Shown here one piece after another: positions 8,916 to 17,120 of a stretch of 39,691 bases of DNA (position 1 is the first letter of the stretch; each line of letters opens with the position of its first letter). The notes beneath the pieces are model-generated. The model was not told the origin of the DNA. It ran no database searches and saw nothing but the letters and a program-made list of their open reading frames with translations. The stretch lies in assembly GCA_028277665.1 (NCBI GenBank), contig JANQFU010000062.1, positions 1 to 39,691 on the forward strand. Reading direction: 5' to 3'. Made by a program: the position numbers and the translations under genes. The stretch comes from Alphaproteobacteria bacterium (lineage in GTDB: Bacteria > Pseudomonadota > Alphaproteobacteria > Micavibrionales > Micavibrionaceae).

Positions 8916-8954
8916 AATGAGCGCAGATATGGTCTTTCACTGTGTGCGCTCATT
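8916..8954. promoter_or_regulatory. 10-bp inverted repeat between ilvD and the L,D-transpeptidase gene
   Basis: AATGAGCGCA (8916-8925) is exactly mirrored by TGCGCTCATT (8945-8954), with a 19-nt loop and a following TTTTA. An outer TGCCG/CGGCA pair may extend the stem. It could be the ilvD terminator, though the loop is long and the T run short, or an operator for the transpeptidase gene that starts 18 nt later. The sequence does not decide between them. Confidence 0.4.
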
Positions 8955-8972
8955 TTTATCCGGCAGGTCGTC

Positions 8973-10694
8973 ATGTTTATTCGCGTCAGAAAACCTCCTT
9001 TCTCTCTTCGTCTGTTTATAGGCGCCCTTATTTTTTGTTTGCTTGGTTTTCCGAATTTTGCTTCTGCAACGGATATTCGCCCTGATGATGTCGCGCCACA
9101 GCAAATAGACCCTGTTTTTTCCGTTTCTTTTTCGAGAGTGGCGCCGAACGGGCGGATTCAGGGCGTTCGTCTTGGCGATCCTGCCGCGCTGAGACAGTTT
9201 TACGACTCCCGGGAGAACGTGAGTTTCTGGCTTGACTCAAAAGGGGAACTGAACGAACGGGCGCGTGTTCTTGTCAGTGCGCTTGAAGAGTCCTGGACGC
9301 ATGGGCTTAATCCGGCGCGGTATCATCCGGACGAGATTACTGCGCTTCTGGAAGCCCGGTTTTTCCGGAAATCGGACCAGATTGATATTCTGCTCAGCGA
9401 TGCTTTTGTCAAATATGCGCAGGATCTCAGCGGGATGCGCGTCGATCCTGAAGTCGTAAAGCAACGCGCGGAATTCTGGCGCGCTGCGCCGGATGCGTCC
9501 TCTTTGCTTTCGGAAGCGCTTGCCAAAAAAGACGCATTTGCGTCTTATTTGCGCGATTTTGCACCGCAGGATAAATTATATCAACGTCTTAGAGGTGAGT
9601 TGGTGGACCTCGTTTCGCAGGGGCCCGAGCCGTATCTCGATGTTCTGCCGATTACGTTCAGCGGATATATGGTTTTTCCGGGGAACGTTCACAAGGATAT
9701 TCGCAAGCTTCGGGTGCGTTTCGGGGTATCCGACGATCCGTCTTCGGGCAATGTCACTTATGACGAAGACCTTGTCGCGCGGGTGATGGCGCTTCAGAAA
9801 GCCAACCGGCTTGAGCCCGACGGCGTGATCGGCGAGAAAACGCTTCAGGTTATCAATACGACCCGGGAGACGAAAATCCGGCAGGTCGTCGCGAATCTGG
9901 AGCGGCTTCGCTGGCTGGAGCGGGACAAGCCTGCGCGTTACGTCCTTGTCAATCTGCCGTCCCAGCGGCTCTGGGCCATCGAGAACGGCAGGGTGTCGCT
10001 TGAGATGGATGTGATTGTCGGGAAAACCTGGCGTCCGAGCCGGAGTTTCGTGACCGAGATCCGCGGCGTGCGCGTCAATCCGGACTGGACCGTGCCGCCG
10101 ACGATCAAAAGCGTCGATATGGTCAACAAGATGAAGAAGGATCCGAATTATCTGACCGAGAAAGGGATCCGGATTCTCAAGGGGTATGGGCGCAATGCCG
10201 AATCCATCGATCCGGCGTCGATTGACTGGCATACGGTCGGCTGGCGGACGCTGAACGGTTTACGGATGGTCATGGATCCGGGGCCGGAAAATCCGCTCGG
10301 GCGGATCCGGCTTCTGATGCCAAACCGCTATAACATGTATCTGCACGATACCGACAAGCCGGAATATTTCGAAAAACCGGACCGGACGCTCAGCTCGGGC
10401 TGCATCCGGATGTCGAAGCCCGTCGAGATGGCCCATTTCGTCATGAAAGGGACCGAGGACTGGTCGGATGCGCGCTTGCAAGAGCTTTTAGGCGCCGGGG
10501 AAAAGACCGATCTGAGAGCGCATGCGCGATTGCCCGTCTATATCACCTATCTGACGATGTGGCTGGATGAGAAAGGACAACTTGTCTACGGGATCGATAT
10601 CTACAAGCGCGATCCGAAACTTGTCGAGGCTTTGCGGCAGGCCGGCAATGTTCCGGAGCGAATCATCCGCAATATCCGGACGGCGTCCCTGTAG
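8973..10694 (+). CDS. L,D-transpeptidase (YcbB/LdtD family)
   Basis: Periplasmic enzyme expected to make 3-3 peptidoglycan cross-links. It has 573 residues with a cleavable-looking signal peptide (basic N-terminus, hydrophobic LFIGALIFCLLGF, then ASA-TD near residue 33). A long N-terminal scaffold domain is followed by a peptidoglycan-binding helix bundle near residues 264-296 (LEPDGVIGEKTLQVIN). The YkuD catalytic domain carries the conserved histidine in YLHDTDK (about 458) and the nucleophilic cysteine in SSGCIRM (about 477). The residues between them, with the insert in the catalytic domain, match the large YcbB class rather than small ErfK/YcfS enzymes. The gene is followed by a YcbK-like gene, the same neighbour order as ycbB-ycbK in E. 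coli. Confidence 0.92.
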   Translation: MFIRVRKPPFSLRLFIGALIFCLLGFPNFASATDIRPDDVAPQQIDPVFSVSFSRVAPNGRIQGVRLGDPAALRQFYDSRENVSFWLDSKGELNERARVLVSALEESWTHGLNPARYHPDEITALLEARFFRKSDQIDILLSDAFVKYAQDLSGMRVDPEVVKQRAEFWRAAPDASSLLSEALAKKDAFASYLRDFAPQDKLYQRLRGELVDLVSQGPEPYLDVLPITFSGYMVFPGNVHKDIRKLRVRFGVSDDPSSGNVTYDEDLVARVMALQKANRLEPDGVIGEKTLQVINTTRETKIRQVVANLERLRWLERDKPARYVLVNLPSQRLWAIENGRVSLEMDVIVGKTWRPSRSFVTEIRGVRVNPDWTVPPTIKSVDMVNKMKKDPNYLTEKGIRILKGYGRNAESIDPASIDWHTVGWRTLNGLRMVMDPGPENPLGRIRLLMPNRYNMYLHDTDKPEYFEKPDRTLSSGCIRMSKPVEMAHFVMKGTEDWSDARLQELLGAGEKTDLRAHARLPVYITYLTMWLDEKGQLVYGIDIYKRDPKLVEALRQAGNVPERIIRNIRTASL

Positions 10695-10790
10695 GTTTCC
10701 GTCGTTTTTAAGGGCTCTTAACTTCCCGGTTTCCTTCAGGAAATTGATTTTCACTTTCATTTGCACGGCGTCTTTGTTATAAAACCCTCC

Positions 10791-10826
10791 GTTTGACGGC
10801 CTATGCCTTTAATAGTGGTTTGACGG
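10791..10826 (+). promoter_or_regulatory. direct repeat GTTTGACGG upstream of the YcbK-like gene
   Basis: Two copies of GTTTGACGG (10791-10799 and 10818-10826) start 27 nt apart in the 139-nt gap before the YcbK-like gene. The second overlaps that gene's ribosome site (GGAG). A weak promoter-like pair, TTTCAT (10755) and TATAAA (10778) with 17-nt spacing, lies just upstream. Both are eye-level observations. Confidence 0.22.
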
Positions 10827-10833
10827 AGTTTTT

Positions 10834-11379
10834 ATGGTTTATTCGCGGCGGAAATTTCTTACCCATTCCCTTCTTGCAATCGGGGGCGTGATGGCGGCGC
10901 CGGCGCTTGTCCGTCCGGCTGTGGCTGTGAACAATGCCGTCCGCAAGGTTTCGTTCCGGAATATGCATACGGGCGAAAGCTTTTCCGGGATTTACAAGGT
11001 CGGGGATCATTATCTTCCCGATGCGTTCGAGCAGATCAACTATGTTTTGCGCGATTTCCGGAGCGGGGATGTGTTTCCAATGGATCCGCAGTTGATCGAT
11101 CTTTTGTCTACGCTTCACGGCCGGATCGGCGGGGATGAGCCGTTTGAGATCCTGTCCGGCTACCGCTCGCCGAAGACGAATGCGCGTTTGCGCCGGGCGA
11201 GCACGGGCGTTGCGAAGAATTCCCTGCATATGAAAGGCATGGCCACGGATATCCGGCTGCCCGAGCATTCGACGGCCGAGTTGCGCCGTCAGGCGATTGC
11301 ACTGAAAACCGGCGGAGTCGGCTATTATCCGCGCAGTAATTTCGTGCATGTGGATACCGGGCGTTTCCGCACCTGGTAA
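10834..11379 (+). CDS. YcbK-like M15-family (DUF882) exported protein
   Basis: A 181-residue protein with a Tat-type signal: SRRKFLTHSLLAIGG at residues 4-18, then a hydrophobic stretch ending near ALVRPAVA. The mature part is DUF882/peptidase M15A. It contains LSGYRSPKTNARLR, the metal-binding HMKGMATDI (His and Asp about six residues apart) and a C-terminal FVHVDTG with the second histidine. Such proteins resemble zinc D,D-carboxypeptidases or endopeptidases of peptidoglycan; the role of YcbK (MepK) in E. coli is cleavage of 3-3 cross-links. Its position directly after the L,D-transpeptidase, which forms such links, fits that role. Export of a folded metalloprotein by Tat is consistent. Confidence 0.9.
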   Translation: MVYSRRKFLTHSLLAIGGVMAAPALVRPAVAVNNAVRKVSFRNMHTGESFSGIYKVGDHYLPDAFEQINYVLRDFRSGDVFPMDPQLIDLLSTLHGRIGGDEPFEILSGYRSPKTNARLRRASTGVAKNSLHMKGMATDIRLPEHSTAELRRQAIALKTGGVGYYPRSNFVHVDTGRFRTW

Positions 11380-11406
11380 TTCTTCAGTGTCTTTTGAGGC
11401 CCTGTT

Positions 11407-11922
11407 ATGATTTATGTGTCGTTGGGGGCGAACCTGTCAGGCCGGTTCGGTGAGCCGGAGGAGGCCCTTCGATGCGCCTGTGATGCGCTTGATGAGGCCG
11501 GATTGCGCGTTGTTGCCGCGTCACGGATCTGGTTTACGGCTCCGGTTCCGATCTCCGATCAGCCATGGTACAGAAACGCGGTCGTGCAGGTCGAAAGTCC
11601 GTTGTCTTCTCTTGATATTCTTTCCGTTCTTCAGGGAATCGAGCAGGATTTCGGGCGGGTGCGTACGGTTCGGAATGCGCCGCGGACGCTTGATCTTGAT
11701 TTGATCGATTGCCGGGGAGAGATTCGCTATGATGAGAGCGGATATTTGATACTTCCGCATCCCCGGATGGCGGCGCGGGCTTTTGTCTTGCTGCCCTTGC
11801 GTGATATTGCGTCTGCATGGCGGCATCCGGTTTCCGGCTTGGGGATTGACGATTTATGTGCTTGTCTGCCGGAGGAGCAGGAGGCCGAGCCGGGGCCTTT
11901 TTTGAGGGAGGCTAGAGAATAA
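11407..11922 (+). CDS. folK: 6-hydroxymethyl-7,8-dihydropterin pyrophosphokinase (HPPK)
   Basis: Transfers pyrophosphate from ATP to hydroxymethyl-dihydropterin in folate synthesis. It has 171 residues. The N-terminus VSLGANLSGRFG is the family's start, WYRNAVVQVES supplies the pterin-side conserved asparagine, and GRVRTVRNAPRTLDLDLI carries the catalytic arginines and metal-binding DLD. LPHPRMAARAFVLLPL is the usual C-terminal motif. The stop codon shares one base with the folP start (TAATG), so the two enzymes of consecutive steps are translationally coupled. Note that the gene order is folK-folP; folB is not nearby. Confidence 0.94.
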   Translation: MIYVSLGANLSGRFGEPEEALRCACDALDEAGLRVVAASRIWFTAPVPISDQPWYRNAVVQVESPLSSLDILSVLQGIEQDFGRVRTVRNAPRTLDLDLIDCRGEIRYDESGYLILPHPRMAARAFVLLPLRDIASAWRHPVSGLGIDDLCACLPEEQEAEPGPFLREARE

Positions 11923-12755
11923 TGTCTTCTTTTTTTTCGGATAAGCCTTATCTGATGGGGATTGTGAACGTCACGCCGGACAGCTTTTCGGATGGCGGGC
12001 GATATGCGGATTGTGAAGCCGCGATTGCGCATGGACGCCGCCTTCTGGATGAGGGGGCGGATCTTCTCGATATCGGGGGCGAATCGTCCCGGCCCGGCGC
12101 CGCCGAGGTCGATCCGGAGGAGGAGATTCGCCGGGTCGCCCCTGTTGTTGAGGCTCTCGCGGCTGAGGGGGCTTATATTTCCGTTGATACGCGGCATGCG
12201 GCGGTGATGCGGGCTGCGATCGATGCGGGCGCACGGATGATCAATGATATTTCCGCTTTGACACATGATCCTGCGGCTCTTGATGTTGTTGCCGGGGCAG
12301 GAGGTGTCTGCGTCTGTCTGATGCATATGCAGGGCGGTCCGGGGACGATGCAGAAAAATCCTTCTTATTCAGACGTTGTAGCCGAAGTCTTTTATTATCT
12401 TGATGAACGCATTTCTGCTTGCCGCGATGCCGGAATCGGGTCAGAGCGGATCGTTATCGATCCGGGGATCGGGTTCGGAAAGACGCTCGATCATAATCTT
12501 GCTCTTCTGCACGGGCTGGAGCGGTTTCAGGCTCTTGGCGCACCGCTTCTGCTCGGCGCGTCCCGGAAGAGCTTTATTCATGCGATTGACGGATCCCTGC
12601 TTTCCGAAGATCCAGAGGATGGCCGCCTTGGCGGATCTTTGGCGGCGATGCTTTACGGTTTGTCGATGGGGGCGCGGATTTTCCGCGTCCATGATATCGC
12701 CCAGAGCCGCCAGGCCCTTTCCGTCTGGGAGCGTATTTATCAATACCGGCAATAG
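11922..12755 (+). CDS. folP: dihydropteroate synthase
   Basis: Condenses the pterin pyrophosphate made by FolK with p-aminobenzoate; this is the sulfonamide target. The TIM-barrel protein has 277 residues with GIVNVTPDSFSDGG near the N-terminus, DIGGESSRPGA (pterin pocket), SVDTRHA and ISALTHD, plus VIDPGIGFGK and LLGASRKSF in the C-terminal half. The pABA-loop region appears ordinary, and no obvious insertion typical of some sulfonamide-resistant variants is apparent. The 3' end overlaps the convergent phosphatase gene by 16 nt. Confidence 0.96.
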   Translation: MSSFFSDKPYLMGIVNVTPDSFSDGGRYADCEAAIAHGRRLLDEGADLLDIGGESSRPGAAEVDPEEEIRRVAPVVEALAAEGAYISVDTRHAAVMRAAIDAGARMINDISALTHDPAALDVVAGAGGVCVCLMHMQGGPGTMQKNPSYSDVVAEVFYYLDERISACRDAGIGSERIVIDPGIGFGKTLDHNLALLHGLERFQALGAPLLLGASRKSFIHAIDGSLLSEDPEDGRLGGSLAAMLYGLSMGARIFRVHDIAQSRQALSVWERIYQYRQ

Positions 12756-13366
12756 TCGATGAATTTTTCGGCCGGGCGGCGGTGGATAGAGCCGTTTTCG
12801 TCGAGGTCGTGCTGGAAGATTCTCCAGGGCAGCGGCGCGTTTTCCGGATCCGGTTCATATTCATAGATGTGACAGTTGTTGAACCGGTAGACCGTCAGGC
12901 CGTAAGCCCGCGCGAAAGCCCTGAAAAATCCGCCGTGACAGGTGATTATCACGGGATCTTCCGAAAGGGATTGAGCCTGATTGATTGCCGATACGACCCG
13001 GTTTGTGAATTCCGGATGCGTCTCTCCGCCGGGTGGGCTCGTCCCGTTTGCGATCTGTTCATAGCAGACATCGTAAGGTGCGCCTTCCCATTCGCCCATG
13101 TGTTGTTCCTGTAAATCCTCAATTTGCGTCATCGGCAGGTTGAGCGTCGCGTTCATCTTTTCCGCCGTTTCTTTGGCGCGCGTCAGCGGAGAATGAGCGA
13201 CGAGGACCGGGCGCGGCGCGAGAGATTCGAGGACGGGCGGGAGCGTCCTTGCCTGTGCGCGGCCGAGATCCGTCAGGGGGGAGTTATGTTGTCCGGCCAT
13301 GATCCGGGCGGCGTTGTCGACGGTCTGGCCGTGGCGGACCATATAAAAACGTTTTTGTATAATCAT
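12740..13366 (-). CDS. histidine phosphatase superfamily (phosphoglycerate-mutase-like) protein
   Basis: A protein of about 208 residues. The phosphohistidine motif FYMVRHGQT follows the start almost immediately. The acidic residue lies in MGEWEGAP and the second histidine in VIITCHGGFFRAF. The family includes cofactor-dependent phosphoglycerate mutases, alpha-ribazole phosphatase and sugar phosphatases; nothing in the sequence fixes the substrate. The open frame extends upstream to 13534, but that would run antisense through recO, and the conserved domain begins at the MIIQKRF methionine, so 13366 is used. The tail overlaps folP by 16 nt, and the start is 45 nt from the divergent recO start. 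Confidence 0.85.
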   Translation of the reverse strand: MIIQKRFYMVRHGQTVDNAARIMAGQHNSPLTDLGRAQARTLPPVLESLAPRPVLVAHSPLTRAKETAEKMNATLNLPMTQIEDLQEQHMGEWEGAPYDVCYEQIANGTSPPGGETHPEFTNRVVSAINQAQSLSEDPVIITCHGGFFRAFARAYGLTVYRFNNCHIYEYEPDPENAPLPWRIFQHDLDENGSIHRRPAEKFIDYCRY

Positions 13367-13411
13367 GCGGAAACTCTTGTCAGGCAGGGTGCGCTTTCGG
13401 ATGATGTAAGC

Positions 13412-14152
13412 ATGGAATCGTGGGAGGATCAAGCTCTGGTGCTGGGGGTGCGGCCCCATGGAGAAGGCGGGGGTGTTGTCTCTGTCCTGACCCCTGCGCA
13501 TGGGCGTTTTGCCGGATTTACCCACGGGATCCACGGCAAGAGCCGGCGCGGGACGCTGGAGCCCGGGAATCTCGTCGATGCGCGGTGGCAGGCCCGCACG
13601 GCCGATCAGCTCGGCCGGTTCGAATTCGATCTTCAGGAGAATTTTTCTTCGCGGTTCATGGATGATCCGTTGCGGCTCGGTGCGTTACAATCGGCTTGCG
13701 CCTTGTGTGAGGCCGCTTTGCCGGAGCGGGAGGGGCATGAGGGATTGTTTTCGGGTCTTTTGACCCTTATTCGCACTCTTGATCAGGAGATCTGGGGGGC
13801 GGCTTATGTCGTCTGGGAAATCGCGCTTTTGCGGGAGCTTGGGTTTGGGCTGGATTTAAGCCGTTGTGCCGGGGGCGGGGATCCGCGGCAACTGGCTTAT
13901 GTCTCTCCGAAAACCGGGCGGGCCGTCAGTTATCAGATGGGCGAGCCCTATAAAGACCGTCTTCTTCCTCTTCCCGGATTTCTGCGTCCCAATGGCGGTC
14001 CGGCCGATGAGATTGACGTCTATCACGGGCTGCAGATGTGCGGTTATTTCCTCGAGCATCAGGTTTTTGCGCAGCATTCCCGCGGTGTTCCGGAGCCACG
14101 CTTGCGTTTTCAGTTGCGTTTTGCCAGAGTAGCGGCCATGGATGTCTATTAG
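13412..14152 (+). CDS. recO: DNA repair protein RecO
   Basis: Recombination mediator that loads RecA onto SSB-coated gaps with RecF/RecR. It has about 246 residues from ATG 13412, where the family-typical opening MESWEDQALVLGVRPHGEGG begins (OB-fold). A longer frame from 13124 is open but antisense to the phosphatase gene and lacks homology. The middle contains the helical domain with CALCEAALPE. The C-terminal YVSPKTGRAVS...YKDRLLPLPGF is characteristic of alphaproteobacterial RecO. The ribosome site is weak. Here it stands alone, divergent from the phosphatase gene rather than next to era/rnc. Confidence 0.9.
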   Translation: MESWEDQALVLGVRPHGEGGGVVSVLTPAHGRFAGFTHGIHGKSRRGTLEPGNLVDARWQARTADQLGRFEFDLQENFSSRFMDDPLRLGALQSACALCEAALPEREGHEGLFSGLLTLIRTLDQEIWGAAYVVWEIALLRELGFGLDLSRCAGGGDPRQLAYVSPKTGRAVSYQMGEPYKDRLLPLPGFLRPNGGPADEIDVYHGLQMCGYFLEHQVFAQHSRGVPEPRLRFQLRFARVAAMDVY

Positions 14153-14245
14153 GTCTTACGTATAAGTGGCCCTTCTCTCATGGACGAGAGTGCCTGAGTG
14201 AGGGGCAAATATAAATAGAATAGTGATGGATGAAGAAACTGTTTT

Positions 14246-14314
14246 TGAATCGCGAAGACACAAAGACGCGAAGAGATTTGCGGAAACTTCGCGGCTTCGC
14301 GCCTTCGCGATTCA
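14246..14314. repeat. palindromic element built of 8-nt GCGCGAAG-like units
   Basis: The left arm 14246-14273 starts TGAATCGCGAAG and continues with ACACAAAG and ACGCGAAG. The right arm 14287-14314 ends CTTCGCGATTCA. The reverse complement of the right arm matches the left at 24 of 28 positions, and the outer 12 bp are perfect; the loop is 13 nt. Each arm is three 8-nt units ending in AAG. It lies in the 231-nt recO-parC gap, about 70 nt upstream of parC. The same gap holds an imperfect hairpin at about 14168-14205 (GCCCTT...GAGGGGC) that may end recO transcription. Confidence 0.7.
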
Positions 14315-14383
14315 TATATTCTTTATGTCCCTCGTATGTAGGTCCTGTTCAAAATACTACGGAAAAAGACGGGAAGTTCTTTA

Positions 14384-16621
14384 ATGAGTAACGATATAGT
14401 TGTGCCGGCGCATTCAGTCCTTGATCAGCCGATGAATGATCTGCTGTCGGAGCGGTATTTGTCTTACGCGCTTTCGACGATTATGCAGAGGTCTTTGCCG
14501 GATGTGCGCGACGGTATGAAGCCGGTTCACCGGCGTCTTCTTTTTGCGATGTCCCAGTTACAGCTTCGCCCGGATACGTCGCCGAAGAAATGTGCGCGGG
14601 TTGTCGGGGATGTGATCGGTAAGTTTCACCCGCACGGGGATCAGGCCGTTTATGACGCGATGGTGCGGCTCGCGCAGGATTTTGCGGTGCGGTATCCGCT
14701 TGTGGACGGGCAGGGGAATTTCGGGAATATCGACGGCGATAACGCGGCGGCGATGCGGTATACCGAGGCGCGGCTGACGGATGTCGCGTTGCTGCTTTTG
14801 GAAGGGATCGACGAGGATGCCGTCGATTTCCGCCCGACTTATGACGGCGATTCTCTTGAACCTGTCGTCCTTCCGGCGAATTTTCCCAATCTTCTGGCGA
14901 ACGGGTCATCCGGGATCGCCGTCGGGATGGCGACGAATATTCCGCCGCATAACGTGGCCGAGCTTTGCGCGGCGATGGAGATGATGCTTGCGCGCGATGT
15001 TGCGGTTGCAGATCTTATGGACGTCGTTCAGGGGCCTGATTTTCCGACCGGCGGGGTGGTTGTCGACGACCGGGCGACGATGTTGTCGGCTTATGAAACT
15101 GGCCGGGGGAGCTTCCGCGTGCGGGCGCGGTGGGCGCGGGAAGACCTGAAACAGGGGCAATATCAGATTGTCGTGACGGAGATTCCCTATCAGGTTCAAA
15201 AAGCCCGGCTTGTCGAGAAAATCGCGGAGTTGATCCAGAATCGCAAATTGCCGATGCTGGAGGATGTGCGGGACGAAAGCGCCGAAGATGTGCGTCTGGT
15301 TCTGATCCCGAAAAGCCGCAATATTGATCCGAATCTGCTTATGGAGGCCTTGTTTCGGCATACGGATCTTGAATCCCGTTTTTCCTTGAATATGAACGTT
15401 CTGGACGGCGGCCTTTTGCCGAAGGTTATGGATCTCAAAGAGGTTCTGCGCGCCTTTCTTGACCATCGTCAGGTTGTGCTTCAACGCCGATCCGCGCACC
15501 GTCTGGAAAAGGTTCTGCACCGTCTCGAAATTCTGGACGGATATCTGATTGTTTATCTCAATATCGATGAGGTGATCCGGATCGTGCGGGAGGAAGATCA
15601 TCCGAAAGAGGCGTTGATTCGGACGTTCGGTTTGACGGACGTTCAGGCCGAGGCCGTTTTGAATATGCGCCTGCGCTCTTTGCGTAAACTTGAGGAAATG
15701 GAGATCCGGCAGGAGCACGACAAATTATCGGCCGAGCGGGATGCGCTTGAGGCCTTGCTGGCCTCAGAGACCCGCCAATGGGCCGAAATCAAGAAGCAGA
15801 TTGGGGCACTCAAGAAAATGTTCGGGCCGGATACGCCGCTTGGGGGGCGCCGGACGACGTTTTCCGAAGCGCCGAAAATGCTGGATTCCGTCGATCTGAG
15901 CGAGGCGATGATCGAGAAGGAGCCTGTGACGGTGGTTCTCTCATCCAAGGGCTGGATCCGGGCCATGAAAGGGCACGGTCTGAATGCGAAGGATTTCAAA
16001 TACAAGGACGGAGATCGCGAGCGCTTTGTTTTTGAGGCGCAGACGACTGACAAGCTCCTTCTTTTTGCAACGAACGGGCGGATGTTTACGGTCGGCTGTG
16101 ACAAGCTGCCTTCCGGGCGCGGATTCGGCGAGCCGGTCCGCTTGATGATCGATTTGCCGAACGATACGGATATCACGGCGCTCGAAATTTATCAGGAGGG
16201 GACGCGCTTCCTGCTGGCCTCTGATGAAGGGCGCGGATTTATCGCCAAGGCCGAGGATCTGTTTGCCCAGACGAAGAGCGGTCGGCAGGCCTTGAACGTG
16301 GACGGCAAGGCCGAGGCGGCGTTCTGCGTCCGGGTTCATGCGCATGACGATATGGTTGCCGTTGTCGGGAAGAACCGCAAACTGCTTGTTTTCGCTCTCG
16401 ACGAGATGCCGGAGATGGGGCGCGGGAAGGGTGTGATTCTGCAGAAATACAAGGATGGCGGGTTGTCGGATGTGAAGACGTTCCGTGGTGAGGAGGGGCT
16501 GCGCTTCCGCTACGGGAGCGGAGAGCGCGTTCTGGACGATCTGACGGGCTGGCTCGGGAAGCGGGCGCAGGCCGGAAAAATGCCGCCGAACGGCTTTCCG
16601 CGAAACAACCGGTTCGAGTAA
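14384..16621 (+). CDS. parC: DNA topoisomerase IV subunit A
   Basis: Breakage-rejoining subunit of topoisomerase IV, which decatenates daughter chromosomes. It has 745 residues. The winged-helix/tower core includes [33 protein letters not shown] (quinolone-determining region), and the active-site tyrosine in [10 protein letters not shown]. The C-terminal beta-pinwheel is shorter than in GyrA and lacks a GyrA box (QRRGGKG-type), supporting ParC over GyrA. Alphaproteobacterial ParC proteins are of this size. parE is not in the window. The ATG at 14384 follows GGGAAG. It converges with yajC, with 24 nt between the stops. Confidence 0.94.
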   Translation: MSNDIVVPAHSVLDQPMNDLLSERYLSYALSTIMQRSLPDVRDGMKPVHRRLLFAMSQLQLRPDTSPKKCARVVGDVIGKFHPHGDQAVYDAMVRLAQDFAVRYPLVDGQGNFGNIDGDNAAAMRYTEARLTDVALLLLEGIDEDAVDFRPTYDGDSLEPVVLPANFPNLLANGSSGIAVGMATNIPPHNVAELCAAMEMMLARDVAVADLMDVVQGPDFPTGGVVVDDRATMLSAYETGRGSFRVRARWAREDLKQGQYQIVVTEIPYQVQKARLVEKIAELIQNRKLPMLEDVRDESAEDVRLVLIPKSRNIDPNLLMEALFRHTDLESRFSLNMNVLDGGLLPKVMDLKEVLRAFLDHRQVVLQRRSAHRLEKVLHRLEILDGYLIVYLNIDEVIRIVREEDHPKEALIRTFGLTDVQAEAVLNMRLRSLRKLEEMEIRQEHDKLSAERDALEALLASETRQWAEIKKQIGALKKMFGPDTPLGGRRTTFSEAPKMLDSVDLSEAMIEKEPVTVVLSSKGWIRAMKGHGLNAKDFKYKDGDRERFVFEAQTTDKLLLFATNGRMFTVGCDKLPSGRGFGEPVRLMIDLPNDTDITALEIYQEGTRFLLASDEGRGFIAKAEDLFAQTKSGRQALNVDGKAEAAFCVRVHAHDDMVAVVGKNRKLLVFALDEMPEMGRGKGVILQKYKDGGLSDVKTFRGEEGLRFRYGSGERVLDDLTGWLGKRAQAGKMPPNGFPRNNRFE

Positions 16622-16645
16622 AGCAAAATTCTACCCTGACGGGGC

Positions 16646-17038
16646 TTATTTTTTGTTTTTATCCTTGTCTTTTTTCTTGTCGTTTTCGTTTGCGGCGTTT
16701 TTGACGACCATGTCGTCATAGCGGCCCATGATGGTCGAGCGCAGGATCGTGACTTCCGATCCACCCATTTCGACGATCATTTCGTCTTCGTCGATGATTT
16801 TGACGACTTTACAGACGATTCCGCCGCCCGTGACGACTTTCGTGCCTTTCTGGATTTCGCTGAGCATGTTGCGGTGTTCCTTGAACCGCTTTTGTTGCGG
16901 GCGAACGACGAGCAGGATATAGATCCCGACGAATATCAGCAGTAACAGAATGTTCATTGTCAGGGCTTCTCCGGGGGAGGCCGGCTCCGGCATATTGGCT
17001 GCTGCGTCTCCGGCGTAAGCCGCGCTGATGAAAAACAT
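16646..17038 (-). CDS. yajC: Sec translocase accessory subunit YajC
   Basis: Small inner-membrane partner of SecDF-SecYEG. It has 130 residues. A non-conserved N-terminus containing AAYAGDAAA precedes a single transmembrane helix (MNILLLLIFVGIYILLVV, about 28-45) and the hallmark RPQQKRFKEHRNML. The soluble part has KGTKVVTGGGIVCKVVKI, and the lysine-rich tail is typical. No secD/secF follows, because the gene converges on parC. A DUF815 ATPase gene starts divergently 82 nt away; this yajC/DUF815 neighbourhood is familiar from alphaproteobacteria. Confidence 0.93.
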   Translation of the reverse strand: MFFISAAYAGDAAANMPEPASPGEALTMNILLLLIFVGIYILLVVRPQQKRFKEHRNMLSEIQKGTKVVTGGGIVCKVVKIIDEDEMIVEMGGSEVTILRSTIMGRYDDMVVKNAANENDKKKDKDKNKK

Positions 17039-17120
17039 GGATGGTGGCTCCTTCTCTTGCGTTTGATCTTTGGGCGAATATAGTCATCATTGCGGGAATT
17101 ACAAGAGAGCGTTTGGTGTG

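Noticed and set aside
8916-8954. Shared LdtR operator upstream of the L,D-transpeptidase gene
   Set aside because: The palindrome there (AATGAGCGCA) is unlike the ldtR upstream palindrome (TCGCATTTAAAA), so direct LdtR control cannot be read from the sequence.
7466-8974. 502-residue open frame antisense to ilvD
   Set aside because: It mirrors a certain gene, is rich in Arg/His/Pro/Gly with no motif, and arises from codon bias in ilvD.
13124-13411. 97-residue N-terminal extension of RecO
   Set aside because: Antisense to the phosphatase gene and absent from the RecO family; the domain starts at 13412.
16605-16625. GGTTCGAGT resembling a tRNA T-loop
   Set aside because: It is the last codons of parC and no cloverleaf partner arms are found around it.
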